64,000 bases of DNA, from contig NZ_CP035686.1 in the NCBI RefSeq assembly GCF_009665255.1, forward strand, positions 868,001 to 932,000, given 5' to 3'. Below are positions 8,369 through 17,391 of this stretch, piece after piece. The notes under the pieces are model-generated. The model worked only from the letters and a program-made list of their open reading frames with translations. It searched no databases and had not been told where the DNA came from. The stretch's first letter is position 1. Every line of letters begins with the position of its first letter. This DNA is from Vibrio metoecus. Its GTDB lineage: Bacteria > Pseudomonadota > Gammaproteobacteria > Enterobacterales > Vibrionaceae. A program made the position numbers and the translations under genes.

Positions 8369-10612
8369 ATGACTCTCTTGTCGAATTACTGGTCGCTTAT
8401 CTCTTTTTCGATCACCTTGCTTTCTGCACCGTATTGGCCTTGGATGCCGACATGGGGCTGGGCTTGGTTTTGCCTTATCCTGATTGGCGTGCTCAGTTAT
8501 TACCGAGCTTGCCGCAAACTCCTTGGCTTCGCGTTGGCCATATTCACTGTCGTGTGCCATGGCAACCTAATGCGAGATCAATCCAACCTGCTCTCTCAAG
8601 CAGGCTCGGATAGTATCATAAAAGGTCAGGTTGACAGCTTTTTTACGCAAACTCGTTACGCATATGAGGGTTTAGTCTTAATTCATGAGGTGAATGGTCA
8701 AACCTTAAACAGACTGATGTGGCCTCGTGTACGTTTAACGGCTCCTGTAGCGTTAAAACCGAATGAGCAATTCGAATTTACAGTTTCATTTAAGCCGATT
8801 GTGGGACGTCTTAATGAAACTGGCTTTGATTTGGAAGCCCACTCTCTGACTCAATCGGTTCTGGCGCGAGCGGTTGTCAGCCCGAATACGACTTACCACA
8901 TTGTGCCACAACATAGCCTACGCTCCGCTTTACTGGCGGAGCTTGAGTTACTCACCCAAAACAGCCCTTATCAAGGGTTGATATTAGCGCTGACGTTTGG
9001 TGAAAGAAAAGGGATTGGTGAACAAGACTGGCAAGTCTTGCGCAATAGCGGCCTAATCCACTTGGTGGCGATTTCTGGGTTGCATATCGGTATCGCTTTC
9101 AGTATCGGGTATTTGCTAGGCACCGGGCTGATGCGCTTGCATGGTAAATTGTTGTGGTCTCCTTTCGTGGTGGGCGCATTATTGGCTGTGTTATACGCAT
9201 GGCTCGCGGGGTTCACTATACCAACCCAACGTGCACTGATCATGTGCATGCTGAATGTGGGATTGGTGATCTTGGGCTTTCCTCTTTCAGCATTAAAACG
9301 GATCCTGCTGACGCTGTGTGCGGTTTTAGTTTGGTCGCCCTTTGCCTCGCTTTCAAACAGCTTTTGGATGTCATTTTTAGCCGTTGCGATTGTATTGTAT
9401 CAATTGGCTAATCAAGAGAAGCGTCAGGCTTGGTGGAAGGCCTTACTGTGGGCGCAATTGACCCTTGTCTGCTTAATGGCGCCTGTCACGGCATACTTTT
9501 TCGGTGGATTAAGCATGACGTCCGTGGTGTACAATTTGCTGTTTATCCCTTGGTTCTCCGTGGTGATTGTTCCCGCTCTGTTTGTGGGTTTGTTTCTTAG
9601 CGTGACAATGTGGTATTGGGCGACGCTTTATTGGCCTTGGGTAGACTGGACGTTTTACCCTCTCGATTGGGCACTGCAGTTTGCGGATGTAGGATGGGTG
9701 GTGATACCGAAAACCGTACAAGGTTTCGTTGCTGCCTTTATCGTGATCTGTTTGTTGTACCGAGTGATGAGCTTACGCGCCTGCATTTTGGCATGGTGCC
9801 TTGCTGGGCTGTGGTGGTGGTTTCCTTCAGTCACTCCACGGTGGCGGATGGATGTTTTGGATGTCGGACACGGTTTAGCGATCATTATTGAGCAAGATAA
9901 GCGCGCGATTGTCTACGATACGGGCAGCAGTTGGCCCGGAGGCAGCTACGTCGAGAGTCTCATCGAACCCATTTTGCAGCAGCGCGGTATACGCCAGCTC
10001 GATGGACTGATTCTGAGTCACCTCGATAATGATCACGCTGGAGATTGGCAAAGCTTGGCTAAGCGTTGGCAGCCTGATTGGATACGTGCAAGTCAAGCTG
10101 ATGTGGCGTTTATGCCTTGTATACGGGGTGAACGTTGGCAGTGGCAGTCATTAGATTTCCAAGTGCTATGGCCTCCGAGGTTGGTGAATCGAGCCTATAA
10201 TCAGCATTCGTGTGTGATTCGCATGACCGATCTCCAATCTCACTATTCCGTTTTGTTATCTGGGGATGTCACCGCCATGGGAGAATGGCTACTTGCTCGT
10301 GGAGGAACGCTTTTATCGAGCGAAGTGATGATAGTGCCTCATCACGGCAGCAAAACCTCATCCACCGCTGAGTTTATTGCGAAAGTCGAACCACGATTGG
10401 CGATTGCTTCTCTTGCCAAAGATAACCGCTGGAATTTGCCTAACCCGCAAGTGGTGGAACGTTATCAAAGCCAGCAATCTGATTGGCTAGATACTGGTCA
10501 AGCAGGGCAAATCAGTCTGTTTTTCTATCCAGATCAGTTTGATTGGTTTACTCAGCGTGGACTTGGCTGGGTGCCATGGTATAGGCAGATGCTGCGTAAA
10601 GGAGTAGAATGA
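8369..10612 (+). CDS. comEC: DNA-uptake channel ComEC/Rec2
   Basis: A 747-residue polytopic protein with three parts: N-terminal membrane and DUF4131-type region (1 to about 200), Competence domain with many helices (about 200-490, including GLIHLVAISGLHIGIAF), and a C-terminal metallo-beta-lactamase-like domain with DVGHGLAIII, LSHLDNDHAGDW and VPHHGSKTSS. ComEC carries one DNA strand across the inner membrane during natural transformation, a chitin-induced trait in Vibrio. The metal-site motif HLDNDHAGD is intact, consistent with a nuclease-like domain. I chose ATG 8369; a TTG at 8354 is in frame but would overlap the divergent gene. msbA follows after 30 bases. Confidence 0.93.
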   Translation: MTLLSNYWSLISFSITLLSAPYWPWMPTWGWAWFCLILIGVLSYYRACRKLLGFALAIFTVVCHGNLMRDQSNLLSQAGSDSIIKGQVDSFFTQTRYAYEGLVLIHEVNGQTLNRLMWPRVRLTAPVALKPNEQFEFTVSFKPIVGRLNETGFDLEAHSLTQSVLARAVVSPNTTYHIVPQHSLRSALLAELELLTQNSPYQGLILALTFGERKGIGEQDWQVLRNSGLIHLVAISGLHIGIAFSIGYLLGTGLMRLHGKLLWSPFVVGALLAVLYAWLAGFTIPTQRALIMCMLNVGLVILGFPLSALKRILLTLCAVLVWSPFASLSNSFWMSFLAVAIVLYQLANQEKRQAWWKALLWAQLTLVCLMAPVTAYFFGGLSMTSVVYNLLFIPWFSVVIVPALFVGLFLSVTMWYWATLYWPWVDWTFYPLDWALQFADVGWVVIPKTVQGFVAAFIVICLLYRVMSLRACILAWCLAGLWWWFPSVTPRWRMDVLDVGHGLAIIIEQDKRAIVYDTGSSWPGGSYVESLIEPILQQRGIRQLDGLILSHLDNDHAGDWQSLAKRWQPDWIRASQADVAFMPCIRGERWQWQSLDFQVLWPPRLVNRAYNQHSCVIRMTDLQSHYSVLLSGDVTAMGEWLLARGGTLLSSEVMIVPHHGSKTSSTAEFIAKVEPRLAIASLAKDNRWNLPNPQVVERYQSQQSDWLDTGQAGQISLFFYPDQFDWFTQRGLGWVPWYRQMLRKGVE

Positions 10613-10642
10613 GCGCAATTTTGTAATCAGAAAAGCCTTTCT

Positions 10643-12391
10643 ATGTCACTTCACTCTGACGAAACTACTTGGCAGACTTTTAAACGTCTGTGGACTTATA
10701 TCCGCTTATACAAAGCGGGCCTTACTGTTGCAGTTGTTGCGTTGATTATCAATGCTGTTGCCGATACCTACATGATTTCTTTACTAAAACCTTTGTTGGA
10801 TGAAGGTTTTGGTGATGCAGAATCCAATTTCCTACGTATTTTGCCTTTCATGATTTTAGGCTTGATGTTTGTGCGCGGGTTAAGTGGATTTGCTTCTTCC
10901 TATTGTCTGAGTTGGGTTTCTGGGAATGTGGTGATGCAGATGCGTCGCCGTTTATTTAACCACTTTATGCACATGCCAGTGCGCTTTTTTGACCAAGAAT
11001 CCACTGGTGGGCTGTTATCACGTATTACTTACGACTCAGAACAAGTGGCGGGCGCCACTAGCCGTGCCTTGGTCAGTATTGTGCGTGAAGGGGCGAGCAT
11101 CGTTGGTTTACTGGTGCTGATGTTCTGGAACAGCTGGCAACTCTCGTTGGTCTTGATTGTGGTTGCGCCCGTAGTTGCGTTTGCGATTGGTTTTGTTTCT
11201 AAGCGCTTTCGTAAAATTTCGCGTAATATGCAAACCACTATGGGGCATGTCACCTCATCTGCGGAGCAGATGCTCAAAGGCCATAAAGTGGTATTGAGCT
11301 ATGGTGGCCAAGAGGTTGAGCGTAAACGCTTTGATCAAGTAAGCAACAACATGCGTCAACAAACCATGAAGCTGGTTTCGGCGCAGTCTATCGCGGATCC
11401 CGTGATCCAAATGATTGCTTCACTGGCGCTGTTTGCCGTGTTGTTCTTGGCGAGTGTTGACTCAATTCGCGCAGACCTGACACCGGGTACCTTCACTGTG
11501 GTGTTCTCCGCTATGTTTGGCTTGATGCGCCCGCTAAAAGCTTTGACCAGTGTAACGTCTGAATTCCAACGCGGTATGGCCGCTTGTCAAACTCTGTTTG
11601 GTTTGATGGATCTGGAAACGGAGCGTGACAACGGCAAGTACGAAGCCGAGCGCGTCAAAGGTGAAGTTGAAGTGAAAGACGTGACTTTCACTTATCAAGG
11701 CAAAGAGAAGCCCGCGTTATCGCATGTCTCGTTCTCGATTCCGCAGGGGAAAACCGTCGCACTGGTTGGCCGTTCTGGTTCTGGCAAATCGACCATCGCT
11801 AATCTGTTTACTCGTTTTTATGATGTAGACAGTGGTTCAATCAGCCTTGATGGACACGATGTGCGTGATTACAAGCTGACCAATTTGCGTCGTCACTTTG
11901 CCTTGGTTTCGCAAAACGTACATCTGTTTAACGACACCATCGCCAATAACATCGCTTACGCTGCCGAAGGTGAATACACCCGTGAGCAAATTGAACAAGC
12001 TGCGCGCCAAGCACATGCGATGGAGTTTATTGAAAACATGCCGCAAGGTTTGGATACCGTGATCGGTGAGAATGGCACCAGTTTATCCGGCGGTCAGCGT
12101 CAGCGTGTGGCAATTGCGCGTGCATTGCTGCGTGATGCTCCGGTGCTCATTCTCGATGAAGCGACTTCAGCGCTAGATACTGAATCTGAGCGCGCGATCC
12201 AAGCGGCATTGAATGAGCTACAGAAAAACAAAACCGTGCTGGTGATTGCGCACCGCTTGTCGACCATCGAACAAGCCGATGAGATCCTTGTGGTAGACGA
12301 AGGTGAAATCATTGAGCGCGGCCGTCATGCTGAATTGTTGGCACAAGATGGCGCGTATGCTCAACTACACCGCATCCAGTTTGGTGAATAG
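10643..12391 (+). CDS. msbA: Lipid A export ATP-binding/permease MsbA
   Basis: A 582-residue half-transporter (E. coli 582) that flips lipid A-core across the inner membrane. The first about 330 residues hold six membrane helices; the ATPase domain follows with Walker A GRSGSGKST (about 379), signature LSGGQRQRVAIARAL, Walker B PVLILDEATSALD and the H-loop VIAHRLSTI. The stop overlaps the lpxK start by one base, as in E. coli msbA-lpxK, so flipping and the last core steps of lipid A synthesis are made together. Confidence 0.97.
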   Translation: MSLHSDETTWQTFKRLWTYIRLYKAGLTVAVVALIINAVADTYMISLLKPLLDEGFGDAESNFLRILPFMILGLMFVRGLSGFASSYCLSWVSGNVVMQMRRRLFNHFMHMPVRFFDQESTGGLLSRITYDSEQVAGATSRALVSIVREGASIVGLLVLMFWNSWQLSLVLIVVAPVVAFAIGFVSKRFRKISRNMQTTMGHVTSSAEQMLKGHKVVLSYGGQEVERKRFDQVSNNMRQQTMKLVSAQSIADPVIQMIASLALFAVLFLASVDSIRADLTPGTFTVVFSAMFGLMRPLKALTSVTSEFQRGMAACQTLFGLMDLETERDNGKYEAERVKGEVEVKDVTFTYQGKEKPALSHVSFSIPQGKTVALVGRSGSGKSTIANLFTRFYDVDSGSISLDGHDVRDYKLTNLRRHFALVSQNVHLFNDTIANNIAYAAEGEYTREQIEQAARQAHAMEFIENMPQGLDTVIGENGTSLSGGQRQRVAIARALLRDAPVLILDEATSALDTESERAIQAALNELQKNKTVLVIAHRLSTIEQADEILVVDEGEIIERGRHAELLAQDGAYAQLHRIQFGE

Positions 12392-13401
12392 TGGTGATAG
12401 AAAAGATTTGGTTTCACCGCTATCCGTTGGGTTACCTGTTATGGCCACTGTTGTGGCCATTAAGCTTGCTGTTTGGCGCAATTAGCCGCTCACGGCGCAA
12501 AGCTTATCAAACGGGTGACAAAACCTCCTATCGTGCACCATTACCTGTGGTGGTGGTAGGCAATATTACCGCGGGTGGCAATGGTAAAACGCCGGTTGTG
12601 GTTTGGTTGGTGGAAACATTGCAAAACCTCGGCTATCGTCCTGGCGTGGTATCACGCGGTTATGGAGCCAAAGCGCCAAGTTACCCTTTGGTAGTCAGTG
12701 AACAAACGCCAGCGGAACATTGCGGTGATGAACCAAAACTCATTTTCCAGCGCACAAAAGTGCCAGTGGCAGTCGATCCTGTGCGCAGCCAAGCTGTGAA
12801 AGCGTTGCTTGAGCAAGGAGTTAACATCGTCATCACTGATGATGGTTTGCAGCATTATGCATTGCAGCGTGACATTGAAATCGCGGTGGTGGATGGTGCG
12901 CGCCGTTTTGGTAACCAACAGCTGATCCCGCTAGGCCCTCTGCGTGAGCCGATCAGTCGGTTAGATGAAGTCGATTTCATTATCACCAATGGTGGTGTGG
13001 CTCAGGCCAATGAAGTCGCGATGCATCTTCAACCTGCGGATGCGATTAATCTGCAGACGGGTGAACGCTGTGCAGTGAATAAGCTCACTCGCTTGTGTGC
13101 CATGGCTGGGATTGGTCATCCTTCCCGATTTTTTAATACCTTGCGTGAACTCAATGCTGATTTGGTTCACTGCCAAGGTTTTGCCGATCATCAAGCCTTT
13201 GATGCTGCTCAGTTGAATCAACTGGCGCAGCAGGGCGAACATCTGATCATGACAGAAAAAGACGCCGTAAAATGCGCTGAGTTTGCCCAGCCAAATTGGT
13301 GGTATTTGCCCGTTTCGGCTCAATTTGCTCCAGAAGCGGAGCAGCGTGTTGTGGACAAAATTAAAGAGGTAATGGAACAGTATGGATCACCGTCTGCTTG
13401 A
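12391..13401 (+). CDS. lpxK: Tetraacyldisaccharide 4'-kinase LpxK
   Basis: A 336-residue membrane-attached kinase that phosphorylates the 4' position of the lipid A disaccharide to give lipid IVA. The N-terminal hydrophobic segment (about 10-30) anchors it; the P-loop is in [12 protein letters not shown] (about 53-64). [17 protein letters not shown] and LGPLREP are family blocks. Translation starts at GTG 12391, sharing a base with the msbA stop. Its last 20 bases overlap the next small gene. Confidence 0.96.
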
Positions 13402-13561
13402 AATCGTCGCTTGCCCAGTGTGTAAAGGTAAGCTGACTTACGATAAAGATCGTCAAGAGTTAATTTGTAAATTGGATCGTTTGGCTTATCCAATTAAAGA
13501 AGGCATTCCAGTGCTTTTAGAGCCGGAAGCACGCAGCATGAGCATGGATGAGGGACGCTAA
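13382..13561 (+). CDS. ycaR: Trm112/YcaR-like small zinc-ribbon-type protein
   Basis: A 59-residue protein starting [18 protein letters not shown]. It has the CPxCKG half of a zinc ribbon; the second Cys pair is reduced to a single Cys in LICKL, as in the UPF0434/YcaR group. ATG 13382 lies inside the end of lpxK and its stop shares a base with the kdsB start, so it is embedded in the msbA-lpxK-kdsB unit as in E. coli. Trm112 proteins activate methyltransferases in other organisms; the bacterial role is not settled. Confidence 0.92.
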
Positions 13562-14319
13562 TGTCATTTACCGTTGTGATCCCCGCGCGTTACCAATCAA
13601 CGCGTTTACCGGGTAAGCCTCTGGCGGACATCGGTGGTAACCCCATGATTCAATGGGTGTATGAACAAGCTATGCAGGCGGGTGCTGACCGCGTGATCAT
13701 TGCAACCGATGATGAGCGTGTAGAGCAAGCGGTTCACTCCTTTGGCGGTGTGGTGTGCATGACTTCGCCTAACCATCAATCCGGCACAGAACGTTTGGCG
13801 GAAGTGGTTGAAAAAATGGCTATTCCGGCCGATCACATTGTGGTTAACGTACAAGGTGATGAGCCTTTAATCCCGCCTGCGATTATCCGCCAAGTTGCGG
13901 ATAACTTAGCCGCGTGCAGCGCGCCAATGGCGACCTTGGCGGTGGAAATTGAAGATGAAGCGGAAGTGTTTAACCCGAATGCGGTGAAAGTGATCACCGA
14001 TAAAAACGGTTATGCACTGTACTTCAGCCGCGCCACGATTCCTTGGGATCGAGATAACTTCGCTAAAGCCGATAAGTCTATCGCTCAGCCACTGCTGCGC
14101 CATATCGGCATCTATGCTTACCGCGCAGGCTTTATCAACACCTATCTGCATTGGCAGCCAAGCCCGCTTGAAAAGATTGAATGCTTAGAGCAGCTTCGCG
14201 TGTTGTGGCATGGTGAGAAAATCCATGTTGCGGTCGCGTTAGAAGCACCGCCGGCTGGGGTCGACACGCCAGATGATTTGGAAGTGGTGCGCCGCATTGT
14301 TACTGAACGTGCACATTAG
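13561..14319 (+). CDS. kdsB: CMP-Kdo synthetase KdsB
   Basis: A 252-residue cytosolic enzyme that couples CTP to Kdo, giving the CMP-Kdo used for the inner core of lipopolysaccharide. The nucleotide-binding start PARYQSTRLPGKPL, VVNVQGDEPLI, and LEKIECLEQLR are family landmarks, and length matches E. coli (248). It starts at ATG 13561, overlapping the previous stop by one base. The operon ends at the hairpin at 14351-14378. Confidence 0.97.
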   Translation: MSFTVVIPARYQSTRLPGKPLADIGGNPMIQWVYEQAMQAGADRVIIATDDERVEQAVHSFGGVVCMTSPNHQSGTERLAEVVEKMAIPADHIVVNVQGDEPLIPPAIIRQVADNLAACSAPMATLAVEIEDEAEVFNPNAVKVITDKNGYALYFSRATIPWDRDNFAKADKSIAQPLLRHIGIYAYRAGFINTYLHWQPSPLEKIECLEQLRVLWHGEKIHVAVALEAPPAGVDTPDDLEVVRRIVTERAH

Positions 14320-14350
14320 TTTTCGAAACCAAGTTCGCCTTGCTCATCAG

Positions 14351-14378
14351 AAAAAAGCTCCTTAACAGGAGCTTTTTT
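14351..14378. terminator. Bidirectional terminator between kdsB and spoVR
   Basis: A 12-bp perfect stem, 14351-14362 with 14367-14378, loop TAAC, with A6 and T6 flanks. It serves kdsB on the plus strand and the spoVR gene on the minus strand. Confidence 0.9.
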
Positions 14379-14412
14379 ATTAAATGTTAGGAATGTTGTA
14401 TTGCAGCCCAAA

Positions 14413-15963
14413 TTAAATTCGGCTTTCAAAATCGCTCTTTTTTGGGCAGGTTGCGAGGATCTCTCTTCTTCCTGTGTCTTTGACCTCCTCCAGTTTGACT
14501 TCAAAACCCCATAGACGGTGCATGTGTTTCAGCACCTCCTCGTAGCTTGGATCTAACGGAATGCGATCGTGTGGAACGTACTGCAACGTCAATGAGCGAT
14601 CGCCTCGAACATCGACGTTATACACTTGAATGTTGGGTTCAAGGTTACTGAGGTTGTATTGTGCCGCAAGTTTTTCGCGGATTTGTTGATAACCGAGGTC
14701 ATCGTGAATAGCACTGATTTCGATGTGATTTTTTCTATCATCATCGCAAATGGCAAACAGCTTAAAATCGCGAATGAGTTTGGGGGATAGGTACTGGCTG
14801 ATAAAACTTTCATCTTTAAAGTTACGCATCGCAAAATGAAGGGCATCCAACCAGTTAGATCCCGCTAACTCTGGAAACCACTCTTTATCTTCCTCAGTCG
14901 GTTCTTCACAGATCCGTTTAATATCACGGAACATGGCAAACCCAAGCGCATAAGGGTTGATGCCACTGAAATAACGGCTGTTGTAGGGCGGTTGCGCCAC
15001 AACGCTGGTGTGGCTGTGCAGAAACTCCAGCATGAATTTGTCGCTGACTAACCCCTCATCATAAAGATGATTGAGAATGGTGTAGTGCCAGAAGGTCGCC
15101 CATCCTTCGTTCATGACTTGGGTCTGTTTCTGCGGATAAAAATACTGGCTGATTTTGCGTACGATGCGCACGATTTCGCGCTGCCAAGGTTCCAGCAAGG
15201 GAGCGTGTTTCTCAATAAAGTAGAGAATGTTCTCTTGCGGTTCACTCGGGAAGCGGCGATGTTTTTCCTGCTCAACCGCTTTTTTCGGCACAGTACGCCA
15301 CAAGGCATTCACTTGAGATTGCAGATAGGCTTCGCGCTCTTCTTGGCGCGCTTTCTCTTCGGCTATCGAGATTTTTTCGGGGCGTTTATAACGGTCAACC
15401 CCGTAATTCATTAAGGCATGGCAAGAGTCGAGTAGCTTTTCCACTTCGTTCACACCAAATTTTTGCTCACACTCGGCAATGTAGTTTTTGGCAAACAGCA
15501 GGTAATCGATGATCGAGCTGGCATCCGTCCAGGTTTGGAACAGATAGTTACCTTTGAAAAAGGAGTTGTGGCCATAACAGGCATGAGCCATCACGAGGGC
15601 TTGCATGGTCACGGTATTTTCTTCCATCAGATAGGCGATACAAGGATCGGAGTTAATGACGATCTCGTACGCTAAGCCCATCTGGCCATGCTTGTAGGTT
15701 TGCTCAGTTTGGATGAATTTTTTGCCAAACGACCAATGGTTGTAGTTGATGGGCATGCCGATGCTGGAATAGGCATCCATCATCTGCTCTGAGGTGATGA
15801 TTTCAATCTGGTTTGGGTAAGTATCCAAACGATAAAACTCAGCGACTCGGCGAATCTCTTGGTGATAGCGTTCGATCAGCTCAAATGTCCAATCTGGGCC
15901 ATCGGGCAGTCGCTTGTTTTGGGCAGCTTTACGCTTGGGTGCGGCTTTGGCTTTGGTTGTCAT
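14413..15963 (-). CDS. ycgB: SpoVR family protein (YcgB-like)
   Basis: A 516-residue protein of the SpoVR family, matching E. coli YcgB (510). Landmarks include a Lys/Arg/Ala-rich N-terminus, PDWTFELIERYHQEI, the conserved HACYGHNSFF stretch (about residue 131) and NEGWATFWHYTILN. The name comes from a Bacillus sporulation gene; in non-spore-formers the role is unclear and no catalytic activity is certain, although the conserved His and Glu clusters resemble a metal site. It is last in an operon prkA-yeaH-ycgB; only 12 bases separate it from yeaH, which suggests joint function in a starvation or stress response. Confidence 0.93.
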   Translation of the reverse strand: MTTKAKAAPKRKAAQNKRLPDGPDWTFELIERYHQEIRRVAEFYRLDTYPNQIEIITSEQMMDAYSSIGMPINYNHWSFGKKFIQTEQTYKHGQMGLAYEIVINSDPCIAYLMEENTVTMQALVMAHACYGHNSFFKGNYLFQTWTDASSIIDYLLFAKNYIAECEQKFGVNEVEKLLDSCHALMNYGVDRYKRPEKISIAEEKARQEEREAYLQSQVNALWRTVPKKAVEQEKHRRFPSEPQENILYFIEKHAPLLEPWQREIVRIVRKISQYFYPQKQTQVMNEGWATFWHYTILNHLYDEGLVSDKFMLEFLHSHTSVVAQPPYNSRYFSGINPYALGFAMFRDIKRICEEPTEEDKEWFPELAGSNWLDALHFAMRNFKDESFISQYLSPKLIRDFKLFAICDDDRKNHIEISAIHDDLGYQQIREKLAAQYNLSNLEPNIQVYNVDVRGDRSLTLQYVPHDRIPLDPSYEEVLKHMHRLWGFEVKLEEVKDTGRREILATCPKKSDFESRI

Positions 15964-15975
15964 CTCTCAGTCTCC

Positions 15976-17247
15976 CTACGCATTTTCCTTTTGGAACAGC
16001 TCCCTAAACACAGGGAAAATGTCTTCGACACTGCGAATGTTCTTCATTGCAAAGTTATCGAAGGATGCCTGTAATTTTTCATATTCGTGCCACAAAGTTT
16101 GGTGTGAGCGACGCGTGATTTCGATATAGGCATAGTATTGGCAATAGGGCAGCAGCTTGTTGGAGAGTAACTCTTTGCAACGCGGTGAATCGTCTGCCCA
16201 GTTATCACCATCAGAAGCTTGCGCGCCATAAATGTTCCATTCACCCAGTGGGAAACGCGCTTCAATGATTTCATGCATCAGCTTGAGCGCACTGGACACT
16301 ATGGTGCCGCCAGTTTCTTGGGAGTAGAAGAAGTCGTGTTCATTCACCTCTTTGGCTTGAGTATGGTGGCGAATAAATACCACTTCCACGTTTTCATAAG
16401 TGCGAGTTAAGAACAGGTAAAGCAGGACATAAAAGCGTTTTGCAATATCCTTGGTCGCTTGATCCATCGAGCCTGACACGTCCATCAGACAGAACATTAC
16501 CGCCTGACTGGAGGGAATCGGGCGCTTTTCGTAGTTTTTGAAGCGCAAATCAAAGGTATCGATAAAGGGCACGCTATCGATTTTATTGCGCAGTTCTTCA
16601 ATCTCTTGCTTGATGCGCATCTCTTCCATAATTTGTGGTGGTTCGCTGCGCTGAATACGTTCGAGTTCTCCCTCCAACTCACTCATTAAACGGCGTTTAC
16701 CAGCGGTCATCGCCGTACGGCGTGCTAAGGATTGTTGTAGTGAACGCACCACAGAAATATTGGAGGGAACTCCCGAGGTTTGGAAACCTGCGCGATGAGT
16801 TTTCCATTCGGTGATTTTGTTAACTTGGTTTTTCTTGAGATTCGGCAGTGCTAAATCTTCAAACAGAATATCGAGGTATTCATCTTTGGAAATTTGGAAT
16901 ACGAAATCATCGCTGCCTTCACCATCAGCACTGGCTTCACCTTCACCTGAGCCGCCGCTGCCTTGACCCCCTTTAGGGCGATCGATTTTATCGCCACGAA
17001 TAAATTGGTCATTGCCCGGATGCACACGTTCACGCACGCCACCTTTGCCTTGATGAAACATCGGCTCTTTAATGTCGCGAGTCGGAATCGAGACATCTTC
17101 TCCGGATTCCGTATTAGTGATTGAGCGGCGGTTAACGGCATCCGCAACCGACTCTTTAATCTGCTCTTTGTAACGGCGTAAAAAGCGTTGTCGGTTGACT
17201 GTGCTTTTATTTTTTCCGTTTAGCCTTCTGTCGATAAATTGCGCCAT
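15976..17247 (-). CDS. yeaH: YeaH/YhbH family protein (DUF444, VWA-like)
   Basis: A 423-residue protein matching E. coli YeaH. It begins with a basic region (FIDRRLNGKNKSTVNRQRFLRR), then a low-complexity Gly/Ser stretch (about 90-112), and a C-terminal VWA-like fold with FCLMDVSGSMDQATKDIAKRF, whose DVSGS is the MIDAS metal-site motif, plus TGGTIVSSAL. Proteins like this usually act with AAA+ ATPases, here the PrkA kinase encoded just upstream. The 144-base gap from prkA holds two hairpins described separately. The biochemical role is unknown. Confidence 0.93.
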   Translation of the reverse strand: MAQFIDRRLNGKNKSTVNRQRFLRRYKEQIKESVADAVNRRSITNTESGEDVSIPTRDIKEPMFHQGKGGVRERVHPGNDQFIRGDKIDRPKGGQGSGGSGEGEASADGEGSDDFVFQISKDEYLDILFEDLALPNLKKNQVNKITEWKTHRAGFQTSGVPSNISVVRSLQQSLARRTAMTAGKRRLMSELEGELERIQRSEPPQIMEEMRIKQEIEELRNKIDSVPFIDTFDLRFKNYEKRPIPSSQAVMFCLMDVSGSMDQATKDIAKRFYVLLYLFLTRTYENVEVVFIRHHTQAKEVNEHDFFYSQETGGTIVSSALKLMHEIIEARFPLGEWNIYGAQASDGDNWADDSPRCKELLSNKLLPYCQYYAYIEITRRSHQTLWHEYEKLQASFDNFAMKNIRSVEDIFPVFRELFQKENA

Positions 17248-17272
17248 GAGCCTCTCCCTAATGACATCACCT

Positions 17273-17370
17273 CAAACTCGAACACGAGTTTGTTGAGGGG
17301 GTGACCTACAGCCCAACAGCGATTCTGTGGGGTAGGTAACACCGCAGGTGGCGGTAGTTGCACTACCGCC
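17273..17370 (-). repeat. Two intercistronic hairpins between prkA and yeaH
   Basis: Reading along the mRNA: first a 9-bp perfect stem with a three-base loop (17350-17358 with 17362-17370, GGCGGTAGT/ACTACCGCC), 21 bases after the prkA stop; then an 8-bp perfect stem with loop AACA or its complement (CAAACTCG 17273-17280 with CGAGTTTG 17285-17292), 25 bases before the yeaH start. Neither is followed by a T run, so they are more likely mRNA stability or processing elements than terminators. Confidence 0.7.
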
Positions 17371-17391
17371 GACCATTACACGGCATACACA

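Noticed and set aside
8369..14319. comEC to kdsB as a possible horizontally acquired block
   Set aside because: The order comEC-msbA-lpxK-ycaR-kdsB is the usual gammaproteobacterial one and the base composition looks like the neighbours.
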